Below are positions 1 to 9,253 of a stretch of 64,000 nt of DNA, in pieces. The first letter of the stretch is position 1, and the number at the start of each line of letters is the position of its first letter. The notes under the pieces were generated by a model. It had not been told where the DNA came from and searched no databases. It saw only the letters and a program-made list of their open reading frames with translations. Both the position numbers and the translations under genes were made by a program. Where the stretch lies: the NCBI RefSeq assembly GCF_001514115.1, contig NZ_KQ948451.1:890109-954108 (forward strand), written 5' to 3'. This DNA comes from Streptomyces olivochromogenes (lineage in GTDB: Bacteria > Actinomycetota > Actinomycetes > Streptomycetales > Streptomycetaceae).

Positions 1-1
1 C

Positions 2-799
2 GGCCGGGCCGGCTACTACGACGGCATCGGTTCGGCCCGTGACGTGATCCAGAACCACCTGCTCCAGCTGATGGCGCTGACCGCCATGGAGGAGCCGATC
101 GCCTTCGACGCCGAGTCGCTGCTGACCGAGAAGCTCAAGGTCCTCAAGTCGGTGAAGCTGCCGGAGAACCTGGGCGAGCACACCGTGCGCGGCCAGTACG
201 CGGCGGCCTGGCAGGGCGGCGAGAAGGTGCGCGGCTATCTGCAGGAGGAGGGCATCGATCCCAAGTCGACGACCGACACCTATGCGGCCGTCAAGCTGGA
301 GGTCGACAACCGCCGCTGGGCGGGCGTCCCCTTCTACCTGCGCACCGGCAAGCGCCTCGGCCGACGGGTGACGGAGATCGCGGTCGTCTTCCAGCGCGCC
401 CCGCACTCCCCCTTCGACTCGACCGCCACCGAGGAGCTCGGCCAGAACGCGATCGTCATCCGCGTCCAGCCCGACGAGGGCATGACGGTGCGCTTCGGAT
501 CGAAGGTCCCGGGTACGTCGATGGAGATCCGGGACGTCACGATGGACTTCGCCTACGGCGAGTCGTTCACCGAGTCCAGCCCGGAGGCGTACGAACGGCT
601 GATTCTGGATGTCCTGCTCGGCGACGCCAATCTCTTCCCCCGCCATCAGGAGGTGGAAGAGTCCTGGAAGGTCCTCGACCCGATCGAGGAGTACTGGGAG
701 ACCCATGGCAAGCCCGCGCAGTACCCCTCGGGCAGCTGGGGTCCGAAGGAAGCCGACGAGATGCTCGCACGAGACGGACGGAGCTGGCGCAGGCCATGA
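2..799 (+). CDS. zwf: Glucose-6-phosphate dehydrogenase, C-terminal part (5' end outside window)
   Basis: First step of the oxidative pentose phosphate pathway: glucose-6-phosphate plus NADP+ to 6-phosphogluconolactone, in the cytosol. The frame is already open at base 2 and reads GRAGYYDGIGSARDV before the GTG at 44, so that GTG is internal and the gene is truncated by the window edge. The family signature WAGVPFYLRTGKRL is present, and the protein ends normally at [16 protein letters not shown]. The stop overlaps the opcA start (ATGA), so the two are translationally coupled. Identification is secure. Only the N-terminal Rossmann half is missing from view. Confidence 0.95.
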   Translation, partial: GRAGYYDGIGSARDVIQNHLLQLMALTAMEEPIAFDAESLLTEKLKVLKSVKLPENLGEHTVRGQYAAAWQGGEKVRGYLQEEGIDPKSTTDTYAAVKLEVDNRRWAGVPFYLRTGKRLGRRVTEIAVVFQRAPHSPFDSTATEELGQNAIVIRVQPDEGMTVRFGSKVPGTSMEIRDVTMDFAYGESFTESSPEAYERLILDVLLGDANLFPRHQEVEESWKVLDPIEEYWETHGKPAQYPSGSWGPKEADEMLARDGRSWRRP

Positions 800-1734
800 A
801 GATCGACCTGACCGACACCACGGCAAGCAAGATCAACAAGGCGCTCGTGCAGGGGCGCCGCGCCATCGGCACCCCCGCCGTGGGCATGGTCCTGACGATG
901 GTCATCGTCACCGACGAAGAGAACGCGTACGACGCGATCAAGGCCGCAGAGGAGGCCTCGCGCGAGCACCCCTCGCGCACCCTGGTCGTCATCAAGCGGC
1001 ACGCCCGCACCCCGCGCGACCGCACCAACTCGCGCCTCGACGCCGAGGTCCGGGTGGGCGCCGACTCCGGTGCCGGTGAGACCGTCGTGCTGCGGACCTA
1101 CGGCGAGGTGTCCGACCACGCCGACTCCGTGGTCCTGCCGCTGCTGCTGCCGGACGCGCCCGTCGTCGTCTGGTGGCCGGTGGACGCCCCCGAGGTGCCC
1201 GCCAAGGACCCGCTGGGCGCCCTCGCGCAGCGCAGGATCACCGACATGTACGCCGTCGAGGCCCCGCTCACGGCCCTGCAGGCCCGCGTCAACTCGTACG
1301 CGCCGGGCGACACCGACCTGGCGTGGACCCGGCTGACGCCCTGGCGCTCGATGCTGGCCGCCGCGCTCGACCAGGCCCGTACGAAGGTGATCTCGGCCGC
1401 CGTCGAGAGCGAGGCCGACAACCCGAGTGCCGAGCTGCTCGCCCGCTGGTTGGGCGCCCGGCTCGAAGTGCCGGTCGAGCGGGTCGTCACCGCCGGTCCG
1501 GTGGTGACCGCGGTGCGGCTCGGCACGAAGAACGGCGAGATCGTGATCGACCGGCCCGAGGGACCGCTGGCCACGCTGTCGCTGCCCGGACAGCCCTCCC
1601 GCACCCTCGCGCTGAAGGTGCGCAGCACTTCCGAGCTGATCGCCGAGGAGCTGCGCCGCCTCGACGCGGACGAGATGTACGCCGTCGCCCTGCGGGGCGA
1701 GAGCGGCACCAAGGAGACCCCCCGTCATGTCTGA
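796..1734 (+). CDS. opcA: Glucose-6-phosphate dehydrogenase assembly protein OpcA
   Basis: OpcA is the accessory subunit that activates or assembles Zwf in actinobacteria and cyanobacteria. The product is 312 residues, the usual length for actinobacterial OpcA. It opens [19 protein letters not shown] and contains the conserved segment around [13 protein letters not shown] near residue 120. The gene starts inside the zwf stop codon and its own stop overlaps the pgi start by 8 bases, so zwf-opcA-pgi is one coupled operon. Family assignment rests on recognisable sequence plus the invariant zwf-opcA neighbourhood. Confidence 0.95.
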   Translation: MKIDLTDTTASKINKALVQGRRAIGTPAVGMVLTMVIVTDEENAYDAIKAAEEASREHPSRTLVVIKRHARTPRDRTNSRLDAEVRVGADSGAGETVVLRTYGEVSDHADSVVLPLLLPDAPVVVWWPVDAPEVPAKDPLGALAQRRITDMYAVEAPLTALQARVNSYAPGDTDLAWTRLTPWRSMLAAALDQARTKVISAAVESEADNPSAELLARWLGARLEVPVERVVTAGPVVTAVRLGTKNGEIVIDRPEGPLATLSLPGQPSRTLALKVRSTSELIAEELRRLDADEMYAVALRGESGTKETPRHV

Positions 1735-3376
1735 CTCCCCCAAGCTCACGCGGCGTCCGGAGTGGGTGGCCCTGGAGGACCACCGCGCGGACGGTCTGCT
1801 CCACCCGCAACTGCGTGAGCTGTTCGCCGCCGACCCCGCGCGCGCCGAGCGCTATGTCGTGCGGGTCGGCGATCTGCGGATCGACTACTCCAAGCACCTG
1901 ATCACGGACGAGACCCTCGCCCTCCTCCAGGAACTGGCCACCGCCACGGATGTGTTCGGACTGCGGGACGCCATGTTCCGCGGCGAGAGGATCAACGTCA
2001 CCGAGGACAGGGCGGTGCTGCACACCGCCCTGCGGGCCCCGCGGAACGCGGTGATCGAGGTCGACGGGGAGAACGTCGTCCCTGGCGTGCACGCCGTGCT
2101 CGACAAGATGGCCGACTTCGCCGAGCGGGTCCGCGCCGGCGAGTGGACCGGTCACACCGGCAAGCGCATCAAGAACGTCGTCAACATCGGTATCGGCGGC
2201 TCCGACCTCGGTCCGGCGATGGCGTACGAGGCGCTGCGGGCCTTCACCGACCGCTCGCTGACCGTGCGGTTCGTGTCGAACGTGGACGGCGCCGATCTGC
2301 ACGAGGCCGTCCGCGACCTCGACCCGGCCGAGACGCTGTTCGTCATCGCCTCGAAGACGTTCACCACGATCGAGACCATCACCAACGCCACCTCGGCGCG
2401 GGCCTGGCTGCTCGCCGCGCTCGAAGGCGACGAGAAGGCCGTCGCCAAGCACTTCGTGGCGCTGTCGACGAACGCCGGGAAGGTGTCCGACTTCGGCATC
2501 GACACGGCGAACATGTTCGGGTTCTGGGACTGGGTCGGCGGACGCTACTCCTTCGACTCGGCGATCGGCCTGTCGTTGATGATCGCGATCGGCCCGGACC
2601 GGTTCCGGGAGCTGCTCGACGGGTTCAGGCTCGTCGACGAGCACTTCCGTACGGCTCCCGCCGAGGCCAACGCGCCTTTGCTGCTCGGCCTGTTGGGCGT
2701 CTGGTACGGCAACTTCTTCGACGCCCAGTCGCACGCCGTACTGCCGTACTCGCACTACCTGTCCAAGTTCACCGCCTACCTGCAGCAGTTGGACATGGAG
2801 TCCAACGGCAAGTCGGTGGACCGCGACGGCCACCCGGTGGAGTGGCAGACCGGTCCTGTGGTGTGGGGCACGCCCGGCACCAACGGGCAGCACGCCTACT
2901 ACCAGCTCATCCACCAGGGCACGAAGCTGATCCCGGCCGACTTCATCGGCTTCGCCAACCCGGTCGACGAGTTGGAGCCCGAACTCGCCGCCCAGCACGA
3001 CCTGTTGATGGCGAACTTCTTCGCGCAGACCCAGGCCCTCGCCTTCGGCAAGACGCCCGACGAGGTGCGCGCCGAGGGCGTGCCCGAGGAACTGGTCCCG
3101 CACAAGACGTTCAAGGGCAACCACCCGACGACGACGATCCTCGCGAGCGAGCTGACGCCGTCGGTCCTCGGGCAGCTCATCGCCCTCTACGAGCACAAGG
3201 TGTTCGTCCAGGGCGCGATCTGGAACATCGACTCCTTCGACCAGTGGGGCGTCGAACTCGGCAAGGTCCTCGCCAAGCGCGTCGAACCCGCGCTCACCGA
3301 AGGCGCCGACGTGCCCGGCCTCGACCCCTCCACCGCCGCCCTCGTGGCCGCGTACCGCACTCTCCGAAAGAAGTGA
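1727..3376 (+). CDS. pgi: Glucose-6-phosphate isomerase
   Basis: Interconverts glucose-6-phosphate and fructose-6-phosphate. The product is 549 residues, the standard length. Both family signatures are visible: the phosphate-binding [16 protein letters not shown] near residue 150, and [14 protein letters not shown] near the C terminus. An AAGGAG ribosome-binding site lies about 10 bases before the ATG, inside the end of opcA. Its place between opcA and gnd suggests it recycles fructose-6-phosphate back into the oxidative pentose phosphate branch. If a second pgi exists elsewhere in the genome, this would be the pentose-phosphate-linked copy. Confidence 0.96.
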   Translation: MSDSPKLTRRPEWVALEDHRADGLLHPQLRELFAADPARAERYVVRVGDLRIDYSKHLITDETLALLQELATATDVFGLRDAMFRGERINVTEDRAVLHTALRAPRNAVIEVDGENVVPGVHAVLDKMADFAERVRAGEWTGHTGKRIKNVVNIGIGGSDLGPAMAYEALRAFTDRSLTVRFVSNVDGADLHEAVRDLDPAETLFVIASKTFTTIETITNATSARAWLLAALEGDEKAVAKHFVALSTNAGKVSDFGIDTANMFGFWDWVGGRYSFDSAIGLSLMIAIGPDRFRELLDGFRLVDEHFRTAPAEANAPLLLGLLGVWYGNFFDAQSHAVLPYSHYLSKFTAYLQQLDMESNGKSVDRDGHPVEWQTGPVVWGTPGTNGQHAYYQLIHQGTKLIPADFIGFANPVDELEPELAAQHDLLMANFFAQTQALAFGKTPDEVRAEGVPEELVPHKTFKGNHPTTTILASELTPSVLGQLIALYEHKVFVQGAIWNIDSFDQWGVELGKVLAKRVEPALTEGADVPGLDPSTAALVAAYRTLRKK

Positions 3377-3381
3377 CTGTC

Positions 3382-4260
3382 ATGCAGCTCGGACTCATCG
3401 GCCTCGGCAAGATGGGCGGCAACATGCGCGAGCGGATCCGCCGCGCGGGCCACACGGTCGTCGGCTACGACCGCAACCCCGAGGTCTCGGACGTGAGCAG
3501 CCTCACCGAACTCGTGAGCGCGCTCGAAGGCCCGCGCGTGGTGTGGGTGATGGTCCCCGCCGGCGGCGCCACGCAGTCCACCATCGACCAGCTCGGCGAG
3601 CTCCTGGAGCCCGGTGACACCGTCGTCGACGGCGGCAACTCCCGCTGGACGGACGACGAGAAGCACGCGGAGGAACTGGCCGCCAAGGGCATCGGATTCG
3701 TCGACGCGGGCGTCTCCGGCGGCGTCTGGGGCCTCAAGAACGGCTACGCGCTCATGGTCGGCGGCGACGCCGAGCACATCGCCAAGGTGCAGCCGGTCTT
3801 CGACGCCCTCAAGCCCGAGGGCGACGCCGGCTTCGTGCACGCCGGCAAGGTCGGCGCGGGCCACTTCTCCAAGATGGTCCACAACGGCATCGAGTACGCC
3901 ATGATGCAGGCCTACGCCGAGGGCTGGGAGCTCCTGGAGAAGGTCCACTCCGTCACCGACGTGCGCGAGGTCTTCCGCTCCTGGCAGGAAGGCACCGTCA
4001 TCCGCTCCTGGCTGCTCGACCTCGCTGTCAACGCGCTGGACGACGACGAGCACCTGGAGAAGCTGCGCGGCTACGCGGACGACTCCGGCGAGGGCCGCTG
4101 GACCGTCGAGGCGGCCATCGACAACGCCGTCCCGCTGCCCGCCATCACCGCCTCCCTCTTCGCCCGGTTCGCCTCCCGCCAGGACGACTCCCCGCAGATG
4201 AAGATGATCGCGGCACTGCGCAACCAGTTCGGCGGCCACGCCGTCGAGTCGGCGAAGTAA
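3382..4260 (+). CDS. gnd: 6-phosphogluconate dehydrogenase, short (decarboxylating, Gnd/YqeC) type
   Basis: Oxidative decarboxylation of 6-phosphogluconate to ribulose-5-phosphate. The product is 292 residues, typical of the short form (about 300) rather than the 470-residue E. coli type. It has an N-terminal Rossmann motif GLGKMGGNM, the substrate loop DAGVSGGVWGLKNGYALMVGG (residues about 112-132) and the catalytic-lysine helix GAGHFSKMVHNGIEYAMMQA. The ATG at 3382 follows the pgi stop by 5 bases. NAD versus NADP preference cannot be read with certainty. The glycine-rich loop is followed by YDRN, which leaves both open. Confidence 0.93.
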   Translation: MQLGLIGLGKMGGNMRERIRRAGHTVVGYDRNPEVSDVSSLTELVSALEGPRVVWVMVPAGGATQSTIDQLGELLEPGDTVVDGGNSRWTDDEKHAEELAAKGIGFVDAGVSGGVWGLKNGYALMVGGDAEHIAKVQPVFDALKPEGDAGFVHAGKVGAGHFSKMVHNGIEYAMMQAYAEGWELLEKVHSVTDVREVFRSWQEGTVIRSWLLDLAVNALDDDEHLEKLRGYADDSGEGRWTVEAAIDNAVPLPAITASLFARFASRQDDSPQMKMIAALRNQFGGHAVESAK

Positions 4261-4265
4261 CGACC

Positions 4266-4871
4266 ATGGGCGACCTCCTGCTGGTCCGCCACGGTGAGAC
4301 CGAGTGGAGCGTGTCGGGTCAGCACACCAGCTGGACCGACCTCCCCCTCACCCAGCACGGCGAGGAACAGGCCAAGTCCCTCGCCCCGCTGCTCGCCGGC
4401 CGGACCTTCGCCCTGGCCCTGACCAGCCCGCTCGGCCGCGCGATACGCACGGCGGAACTCGCGGGAGTGTACGGGGCCGAGGCCGATGCCGATCTGCACG
4501 AGTGGGACTACGGCGCGTACGAAGGCGTCACGACCGTCGAGATCCACCGCACCCGGCCCGACTGGTTCCTGTGGAACGACGGCGTGCCGCCCGGCCCCGA
4601 CGGCCGTCCCGGCGAGTCACCGGCGGAGGTGGGAGAGCGCGCCGACCGCGTGCTGTCCCGCGTCGGTCCTGCGCTCGCCGACGGCGACGTGATCCTCGTG
4701 GCACACGCCCACTTCCTGCGCGTGCTGACGGCCCGTCGGCTGGGGCTGTCCCCCGCGGACGGGCGGCTGTTCCAGCTCGCGACGGGTACCGTCAGCCGGC
4801 TGTCCACCGAGCACGGGCATCCTGTGATCGCCGAGTGGAACGCCACCGGAACTTCTGCGGCGGTTCGCTAG
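4266..4871 (+). CDS. Histidine phosphatase family protein (phosphoglycerate-mutase-like)
   Basis: A 201-residue member of the histidine phosphatase superfamily. The N-terminal LLVRHGETEWS carries the phosphorylated histidine, and LVAHAHFLRVL near residue 150 carries the second catalytic histidine. It starts 5 bases after gnd, so it is probably the last gene of the zwf-opcA-pgi-gnd operon. A role as a sugar-phosphate phosphatase linked to pentose phosphate flux is inference from position. The family also includes cofactor-dependent mutases and alpha-ribazole phosphatases, so the substrate is open. Confidence 0.88.
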   Translation: MGDLLLVRHGETEWSVSGQHTSWTDLPLTQHGEEQAKSLAPLLAGRTFALALTSPLGRAIRTAELAGVYGAEADADLHEWDYGAYEGVTTVEIHRTRPDWFLWNDGVPPGPDGRPGESPAEVGERADRVLSRVGPALADGDVILVAHAHFLRVLTARRLGLSPADGRLFQLATGTVSRLSTEHGHPVIAEWNATGTSAAVR

Positions 4872-4891
4872 TTTCTACATTGCTGTAGAAA
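4872..4891. promoter_or_regulatory. Perfect 8+4+8 inverted repeat, candidate operator
   Basis: TTTCTACA-TTGC-TGTAGAAA begins directly after the stop codon of the histidine phosphatase gene. The TACA/TGTA half-sites recall operators bound by BlaI/MecI-type repressors (family knowledge). No such repressor is visible in the window. The arms are too AT-rich and short for a normal Streptomyces terminator, and the only coding trace downstream is the fragment at 4941-5057. Confidence 0.45.
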
Positions 4892-4940
4892 TCGACGAGG
4901 TCACGGTCCGCCCTCCGGGGCGGGCCGGACCTCTCGCCCT

Positions 4941-5057
4941 TTGGGCAGTGGCATCGTCATCGGCGGCGCCGACGGCGACTTCGACAAGATTGAGCAGGTC
5001 GTCGTGCGCGAGGCGTGCTTCACGCTCGACCTGCCGCCGCACGAGTTCGACCTGTAG
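4941..5057 (+). pseudogene. Short reading-frame remnant with protein-like composition
   Basis: In the same frame as the preceding phosphatase, after its stop, the DNA reads GSGIVIGGADGDFDKIEQ, then VVVREACFTLDLPPHEFDL and a TAG stop. The segment has balanced hydrophobic/acidic composition and strong GC3 bias, unlike random frame-shadow. There is no convincing start codon or ribosome-binding site. The only possible in-frame start nearby is TTG at 4941. The best reading is the 3' end of a lost gene whose operator-like inverted repeat survives at 4872. I do not recognise the family. Confidence 0.35.
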
Positions 5058-5067
5058 TTCCCCAGCG

Positions 5068-5098
5068 GTCCCGGCCGTGCCACCTCGACGGCCGGGAC
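5068..5098. terminator. Hairpin terminator between convergent genes
   Basis: GTCCCGGCCGT and ACGGCCGGGAC form a perfect 11-bp stem with a 9-base loop. It sits between the forward pentose phosphate operon and the reverse gene ending at 5111. There is no strong T-run, as usual in Streptomyces, and it probably serves both directions. Confidence 0.7.
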
Positions 5099-5110
5099 AC
5101 GTGAGGTGGC

Positions 5111-6073
5111 TCAGGCGCCGCGCGTGGCGCGCCCGCGCCACTTCACGTACTCCGCCTCCGGGTCGCCGGTGCGGGACCAGGGCATCCTGCTGGCACGCAC
5201 CCCCAGGGTCCGGAAGAGCGGGGCCGCGAGATCCCACTGACCGGCGTAACTGGCGGCGTGCGCCAGATAGTTGAGGTCGCGCACCTCCTCCGGCGTGGGC
5301 TGGCCGTCCGGGCGTGCGGCGATCCAGCGCTGCCAGGTGTGCCGTACGTCGTCGACGGCTCCCTCGTGGTTCCAGTGCCCGTCGAGGTCGACGGGCACGT
5401 CCGGCCGCCCGTTCGCCTCCTCCTGGAGAAAGCGGTACTCCTCCACGCGGGCGAACTGCACCAGGACCGGCAGCGCGCAGCCCGGTGGGGCGACGGCCGC
5501 CGCGTCGCGGGCGAAGTCGTACATCAGGCCGTGGGTGCCGTGCCAGCGCGCCGAGTAGTAGCGCAGCACGTGGAGGTGCCCCTCGATCGTGTAGGGGTCG
5601 CGGGCGTGCAACTCGTCCCACCAGCGGCCGAGTTCCTGGCGGCGCACCCCGGCGGCGTAGAGCCGGGCGACGGAGATGAGGCAGATCCAGGGTGTGGGGT
5701 CATCGGGGTAGGCCTCGGCGCCCTGCAGACAGGCCATCACCGCCCGGTCGACGCGCCGCTGCTCGACGGGTACGCGCCCGCCCGCGGCGGTGGCGAGGGT
5801 GAAGGCCCTGGCCACCTCGGTCGCGGCCCGCAGTACCAGGGCGTCGGGGCTGCGCGGCTCCGCGGCGAGCCAGGACTCGACCGCGGAGTTGCCCGCGCAC
5901 GCGGGCGCGAGCAGCCGGATCCGGTGGGCGCGCACGGACCACGCGGGGCCGGTCACCCGCAGCAGATCCCGCAGACCCTGCCAGCGCCCGTTGGCGATGT
6001 CCTTGCGTGCGGTGGTGAGGGGCGCGTCCCCATAGTCGGGGTCGAAGTCGGGGGTGAAGCGGTCTCCCGGCAT
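5111..6073 (-). CDS. Uncharacterised helical, TPR-like cytosolic protein
   Basis: A 320-residue protein from the ATG at 6073, which has GAGAGGGAG just upstream. A longer start at 6181 would add 36 low-complexity residues and has no clear ribosome-binding site. There is no signal peptide or membrane segment. The C-terminal two thirds are helix-rich with repeated aromatic/Leu spacing (WICLISVARLYAAG, RYYSARWHGTHGLMYDF, YLAHAASYAGQWDLAAPLF), which suggests tetratricopeptide-type repeats. It stands alone between the pentose phosphate operon and the shikimate genes. I cannot assign a function. From memory, proteins of this type are common single-copy Streptomyces hypotheticals. Confidence 0.75.
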   Translation of the reverse strand: MPGDRFTPDFDPDYGDAPLTTARKDIANGRWQGLRDLLRVTGPAWSVRAHRIRLLAPACAGNSAVESWLAAEPRSPDALVLRAATEVARAFTLATAAGGRVPVEQRRVDRAVMACLQGAEAYPDDPTPWICLISVARLYAAGVRRQELGRWWDELHARDPYTIEGHLHVLRYYSARWHGTHGLMYDFARDAAAVAPPGCALPVLVQFARVEEYRFLQEEANGRPDVPVDLDGHWNHEGAVDDVRHTWQRWIAARPDGQPTPEEVRDLNYLAHAASYAGQWDLAAPLFRTLGVRASRMPWSRTGDPEAEYVKWRGRATRGA

Positions 6074-6335
6074 GGGCTCCCTCTCAGAACGTGAAGCACT
6101 GAAACCGGCCTCGGAGCCGGAGGCCGATTGCTCCACGTCCTGGGCAGCAGACTGGGGGCGATACCGCGCTGCCGCTGTCATCGGCCGACGGTCGCTCCGC
6201 AGAGGTGTTCCGCGGGTGGTGTGATGATAGCGGTGGTCATTGGTGTTTCAATGTCAACTGACGGGTAATATGCGCCGCCTGGGGCTCGGACGAGCGGCGT
6301 CGTGACGCGAGTGGCGGCGTGACGCGGCCGAGGGG

Positions 6336-8138
6336 TCAGCGCCCCGGCCGGCGCGGCAGGTGCTGCGCGGCCAGTCGCACCGGGGCGTTCTGCGCTCCGT
6401 AGCCCCGGTAACCGCCGTCACGCTGGACGAGCTCGAAGAAGACGCGGCCGACCGTTTCCGTGTAGCAGTGGCGGAACTCGCCCTCCGCGTCACGGTCGTA
6501 GAGGATGCCGAGTTCGCGGTACGTCTCCGGCTCGCCGTCGGCGAACTCATACCGTGCGGCGAGGTCGTCGTAGTAGTTCGCGGGCATCGCCAGCAGTCGG
6601 CCGCCGGCCTCGCGGAAGCGGCGGGCCGCGGTGACCACGTCGTCGGTGGCGAGGGCGATGTGCTGGGCGCGGGCGCCCTCGTCAGTGGGGGCGGGCCCGA
6701 CGCCGAGGGCGATACGGACGCTGCCGTCGGCGTTGGTGACCGCGCGGCTGCGGTGCAGTCCGTAGGGGTCGGCGACATCGACGCTGTCCTGTGCGCTCAG
6801 CCCGAGCACACTGCGGTGGAAGAGGGCCGCCTCGTCGAACTGGTGCCAGGGCTGGGTGAGGGCCAGGTGGTCGATGCGGGCCACGTACTGCGGGAGTCGT
6901 TCGTGCGGGACCGGCACGAAGTCGCCCGTCCACCCATCGGGTTCGGGATGCCCGGAGCGATCCGTGACACAGAAGAAGAGTTCGGTGCCGTCGGGGGCGG
7001 CCACCGCGTCCAGCGGTGCGTCTTCGGGGGCGCGGCGGCGGGGCAGGACCGGGGCGAGGAGGGATTCGGCGCGCCGGGACGCGGCGGCCGGGTCCGGGGA
7101 CTCCAGGCCGACGGCGGCGAGGGAGGTGCCGTCGCGCCGGGCGGCCGGTCCGGTGTTCACGAGGACACGGGCCTCGCCGTGCTGCCAGAGATCGACGGGC
7201 TTGCTGCGGTGCCTGGCCCTGCGGGTGAAGCCGAGGGCGCCGAGGAGCGCGGTGACGGGTTCGACGTCGGGGGTGACGAGCTCGGCGAAGGCGACACCGG
7301 TCGCCGCCACGGGCGCGGGCGGGGCCGCGAGTCCCGTCGCCTCCTGGAGGACGAGGAGGGAGCGACGCGCGTCCACGGCGGTCGGCCCGGCCTCGGCCTG
7401 CCGGAAGACGTCGTTGAAGACCTCGAGGGAGAGCGGTCCGCGGTATCCGGCCCGCAGGACGTGTCCGAGGAACCCCGCGATGTCGAAGCCGCCCTGGCCC
7501 GGGAAGCAGCGGTAGTGGCGGCTCCACTGCAGGACGTCCATCGCCATCAGGGGGGCGTCGGCCAGTTGCAGGAAGAAGATCTTCTCGCCGGGTATGTCCT
7601 CGATCCCCTTGGGGTCGCCGCCGCGGGCGAGGATGTGGAAGCTGTCCAGGCAGGTGCCGAGGGCGGGGTGGTCCGCGGCTTCGACGATGCTCCAGGCGTG
7701 GTCGTACGTACTCACATGTCGGCCCCACGCGAGCGCCTCGTAGGCGACGCGCATGCCGAAGTCCTGTGCGAGGTCCGCGAGCCGGCGCAGCTGGTCGGCC
7801 GCGAGCGCGTCGTCGTCCACGGCGAGCGGGGAGACGCTGGAGCAGACCAGGACCGTGTCGGTGCCGAGGCGGCGCATGAGTTCGAACTTGTGCCGGGCCC
7901 GGCGCAGATTGCGGGCGAACTCCGCCTCGGGCACCGCTTCGATGTCCCGCATCGGCTGGTACAGGTCGATGCTCAGACCGAGGTCCGCGGTGCGGGCCCG
8001 GATCTCCTCGGGTGTGAGGGGGCTCGCGAGCAGATCGTTCTCGAAGATCTCCACCCCGTCGAACCCCGCCCGCCCCGCGGCCGTGAGCTTCTCGGTCAGG
8101 GACCCACTGAGCGAGACAGTGGCAATGGACGTACGCAC
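6336..8138 (-). CDS. quiC: 3-dehydroshikimate dehydratase, TIM-barrel/VOC fusion (QuiC type)
   Basis: Converts 3-dehydroshikimate to protocatechuate in quinate/shikimate breakdown. The product is 600 residues from a GTG at 8138 with AAGGAG 7 bases upstream. Residues 1 to about 280 are a sugar-phosphate isomerase/epimerase (AP-endonuclease-2) barrel with AYEALAWGRHVSTYDHAW and CLDSFHILARGGDP. The C-terminal half resembles 4-hydroxyphenylpyruvate dioxygenase, with spaced His/His/Glu elements (DHLALTQPWHQF, AQHIALATDD, FFELVQRDGGYRGYG). This fused layout is that of QuiC-type dehydratases. The aroE-like gene lies upstream on the same strand, which supports the pathway. The C-terminal domain's own activity is uncertain. 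Confidence 0.85.
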   Translation of the reverse strand: MRTSIATVSLSGSLTEKLTAAGRAGFDGVEIFENDLLASPLTPEEIRARTADLGLSIDLYQPMRDIEAVPEAEFARNLRRARHKFELMRRLGTDTVLVCSSVSPLAVDDDALAADQLRRLADLAQDFGMRVAYEALAWGRHVSTYDHAWSIVEAADHPALGTCLDSFHILARGGDPKGIEDIPGEKIFFLQLADAPLMAMDVLQWSRHYRCFPGQGGFDIAGFLGHVLRAGYRGPLSLEVFNDVFRQAEAGPTAVDARRSLLVLQEATGLAAPPAPVAATGVAFAELVTPDVEPVTALLGALGFTRRARHRSKPVDLWQHGEARVLVNTGPAARRDGTSLAAVGLESPDPAAASRRAESLLAPVLPRRRAPEDAPLDAVAAPDGTELFFCVTDRSGHPEPDGWTGDFVPVPHERLPQYVARIDHLALTQPWHQFDEAALFHRSVLGLSAQDSVDVADPYGLHRSRAVTNADGSVRIALGVGPAPTDEGARAQHIALATDDVVTAARRFREAGGRLLAMPANYYDDLAARYEFADGEPETYRELGILYDRDAEGEFRHCYTETVGRVFFELVQRDGGYRGYGAQNAPVRLAAQHLPRRPGR

Positions 8139-8189
8139 GTCGATACTCCTTAGCTGTCGCTCCACACACGGGCCCGGCGAGGCCCGGGC

Positions 8190-8330
8190 CTCGTAAGGGG
8201 CGCGGGGCTGTGACATGTGCGGCTCCGCCGCGTGGGCGCGCCCCGCACCCCGCGCACCCGCCCCGCAAGGGGCGCGGGGAACTGCGCGACCAGCCCCCAC
8301 GCCCCCGCACCCCGCCACACAACCCGAGCC
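8190..8330. repeat. Two tandem variants of a GC-rich Streptomyces interspersed repeat
   Basis: The gap between quiC and aroE holds two versions of one motif: AAGGGGCGCGGGGCTGTGAC followed by the palindrome GCGGCTCCGCCGC, then AAGGGGCGCGGGGAACTGCG followed by CGACCAGCCCCCACG. From memory, this family occurs many times between genes in Streptomyces genomes. It can fold into GC-rich hairpins and separates two genes that otherwise look like one operon. Function unknown. Confidence 0.6.
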
Positions 8331-8350
8331 ACCCCACCCATCAGGCGCCC

Positions 8351-9232
8351 TCAGCCGCCAACACCCGCACCCGGTACACCCGCCAGCTCAGCAATGTCCG
8401 CCAGCATCCGAACGGCATCCGGCTCCCGCCCCGTGAACAGCCGAAACGCGTCCGCCGCCTGGAACACGGCCATGCCCCCGCCATCCAGCGTCGCGCACCC
8501 CACCGCCCGGGCCGTGCGCAGCAACTCGGTCTCCAGCGGCCGGTACACCACCTCGGCGACCCACAGACCGGGATGCAGCAGCTCGGCCGGGAACGGCAGC
8601 CCGGGATGGGCCGCCATCCCGGTGGGCGTCGCGTGCACCACCCCGTCGGCCAGGCCGAGCAGCCCCCCGAGCGCGTCCGGCGTCGCGGCCGCCGCCCGCC
8701 CCGCACCGAAGTGCCGGTTCAGCGCGGCGGCGAGATCCGCCGCCCGGTCCGGCATCGCGTCCACGACGGTGACGTGCCCCGTGCCCAGCGTCAGCACGGC
8801 GTGGGCGACCGCCGCCCCCGCCCCGCCCGCGCCCAGCTGCACGACCCGCTCCAGCGGGACATCGGGCAGCCCGCGCGCGAAGGACGCCGCGAACCCGGTG
8901 ACATCGGTGTTGTGCCCGATCGCGCGGCCCCCCTCGAAGACGACGGTGTTGACCGCGCCGAGGGCCGCCGCCTGCGGAGCGAGCTCGTCGAGGTGGTCGA
9001 TGACCAGTTGCTTGCAGGGGTGCGTGATGTTCAGCCCGTCGAAGCCGAGGTCCCGCGCGGCCCGTACGAGATCGCCTACCGCCTCCGGCCCGACCCCGAG
9101 CACGTCGATGTCGATCAGCCGGTACAGATAGCGCAGTCCCTGCCGGTCGGCCTCGCGCTCGTGCAGCGCGGGGCTGAGCGAGGGGCCGATACCGGAACCG
9201 ATGAGGCCGACGAGATACGTGTCCATGGTCAC
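8351..9232 (-). CDS. Shikimate/quinate dehydrogenase, AroE family
   Basis: NAD(P)-dependent interconversion of shikimate (or quinate) and its 3-dehydro form. The product is 293 residues. Family motifs visible are NITHPCKQ (substrate lysine, near residue 72), ALGAVNTVVF, HNTDVTGF and the nucleotide loop GAGGAGAAVAHAV. The GTG at 9232 has AGGAGG 6 bases upstream and is preferred over the ATG two codons later. It is transcribed toward quiC and divergently from the TetR gene, with a palindromic operator in between. The context favours a catabolic dehydrogenase rather than the biosynthetic AroE. Confidence 0.88.
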   Translation of the reverse strand: MTMDTYLVGLIGSGIGPSLSPALHEREADRQGLRYLYRLIDIDVLGVGPEAVGDLVRAARDLGFDGLNITHPCKQLVIDHLDELAPQAAALGAVNTVVFEGGRAIGHNTDVTGFAASFARGLPDVPLERVVQLGAGGAGAAVAHAVLTLGTGHVTVVDAMPDRAADLAAALNRHFGAGRAAAATPDALGGLLGLADGVVHATPTGMAAHPGLPFPAELLHPGLWVAEVVYRPLETELLRTARAVGCATLDGGGMAVFQAADAFRLFTGREPDAVRMLADIAELAGVPGAGVGG

Positions 9233-9253
9233 GGCGGACCTCCTGAGCGCTCA

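Noticed and set aside
646..1749. Long reverse-strand open frame opposite zwf/opcA, and many similar long antisense frames across the window
   Set aside because: Composition is Gly/Arg/Ala/His-rich frame-shadow produced by high-GC codons of the real forward genes; no ribosome-binding sites or domain motifs.
2143..3380. Forward open frame overlapping pgi that continues into gnd
   Set aside because: The part over pgi is Arg-rich out-of-frame translation. The real gnd starts at 3382 in that frame with MQLGLIGLGKMGG.
4901..5621. Reverse-strand frames extending past the terminator at 5068
   Set aside because: The frame over 5111-5621 is a shadow of the real gene 5111-6073 and crosses a perfect hairpin.
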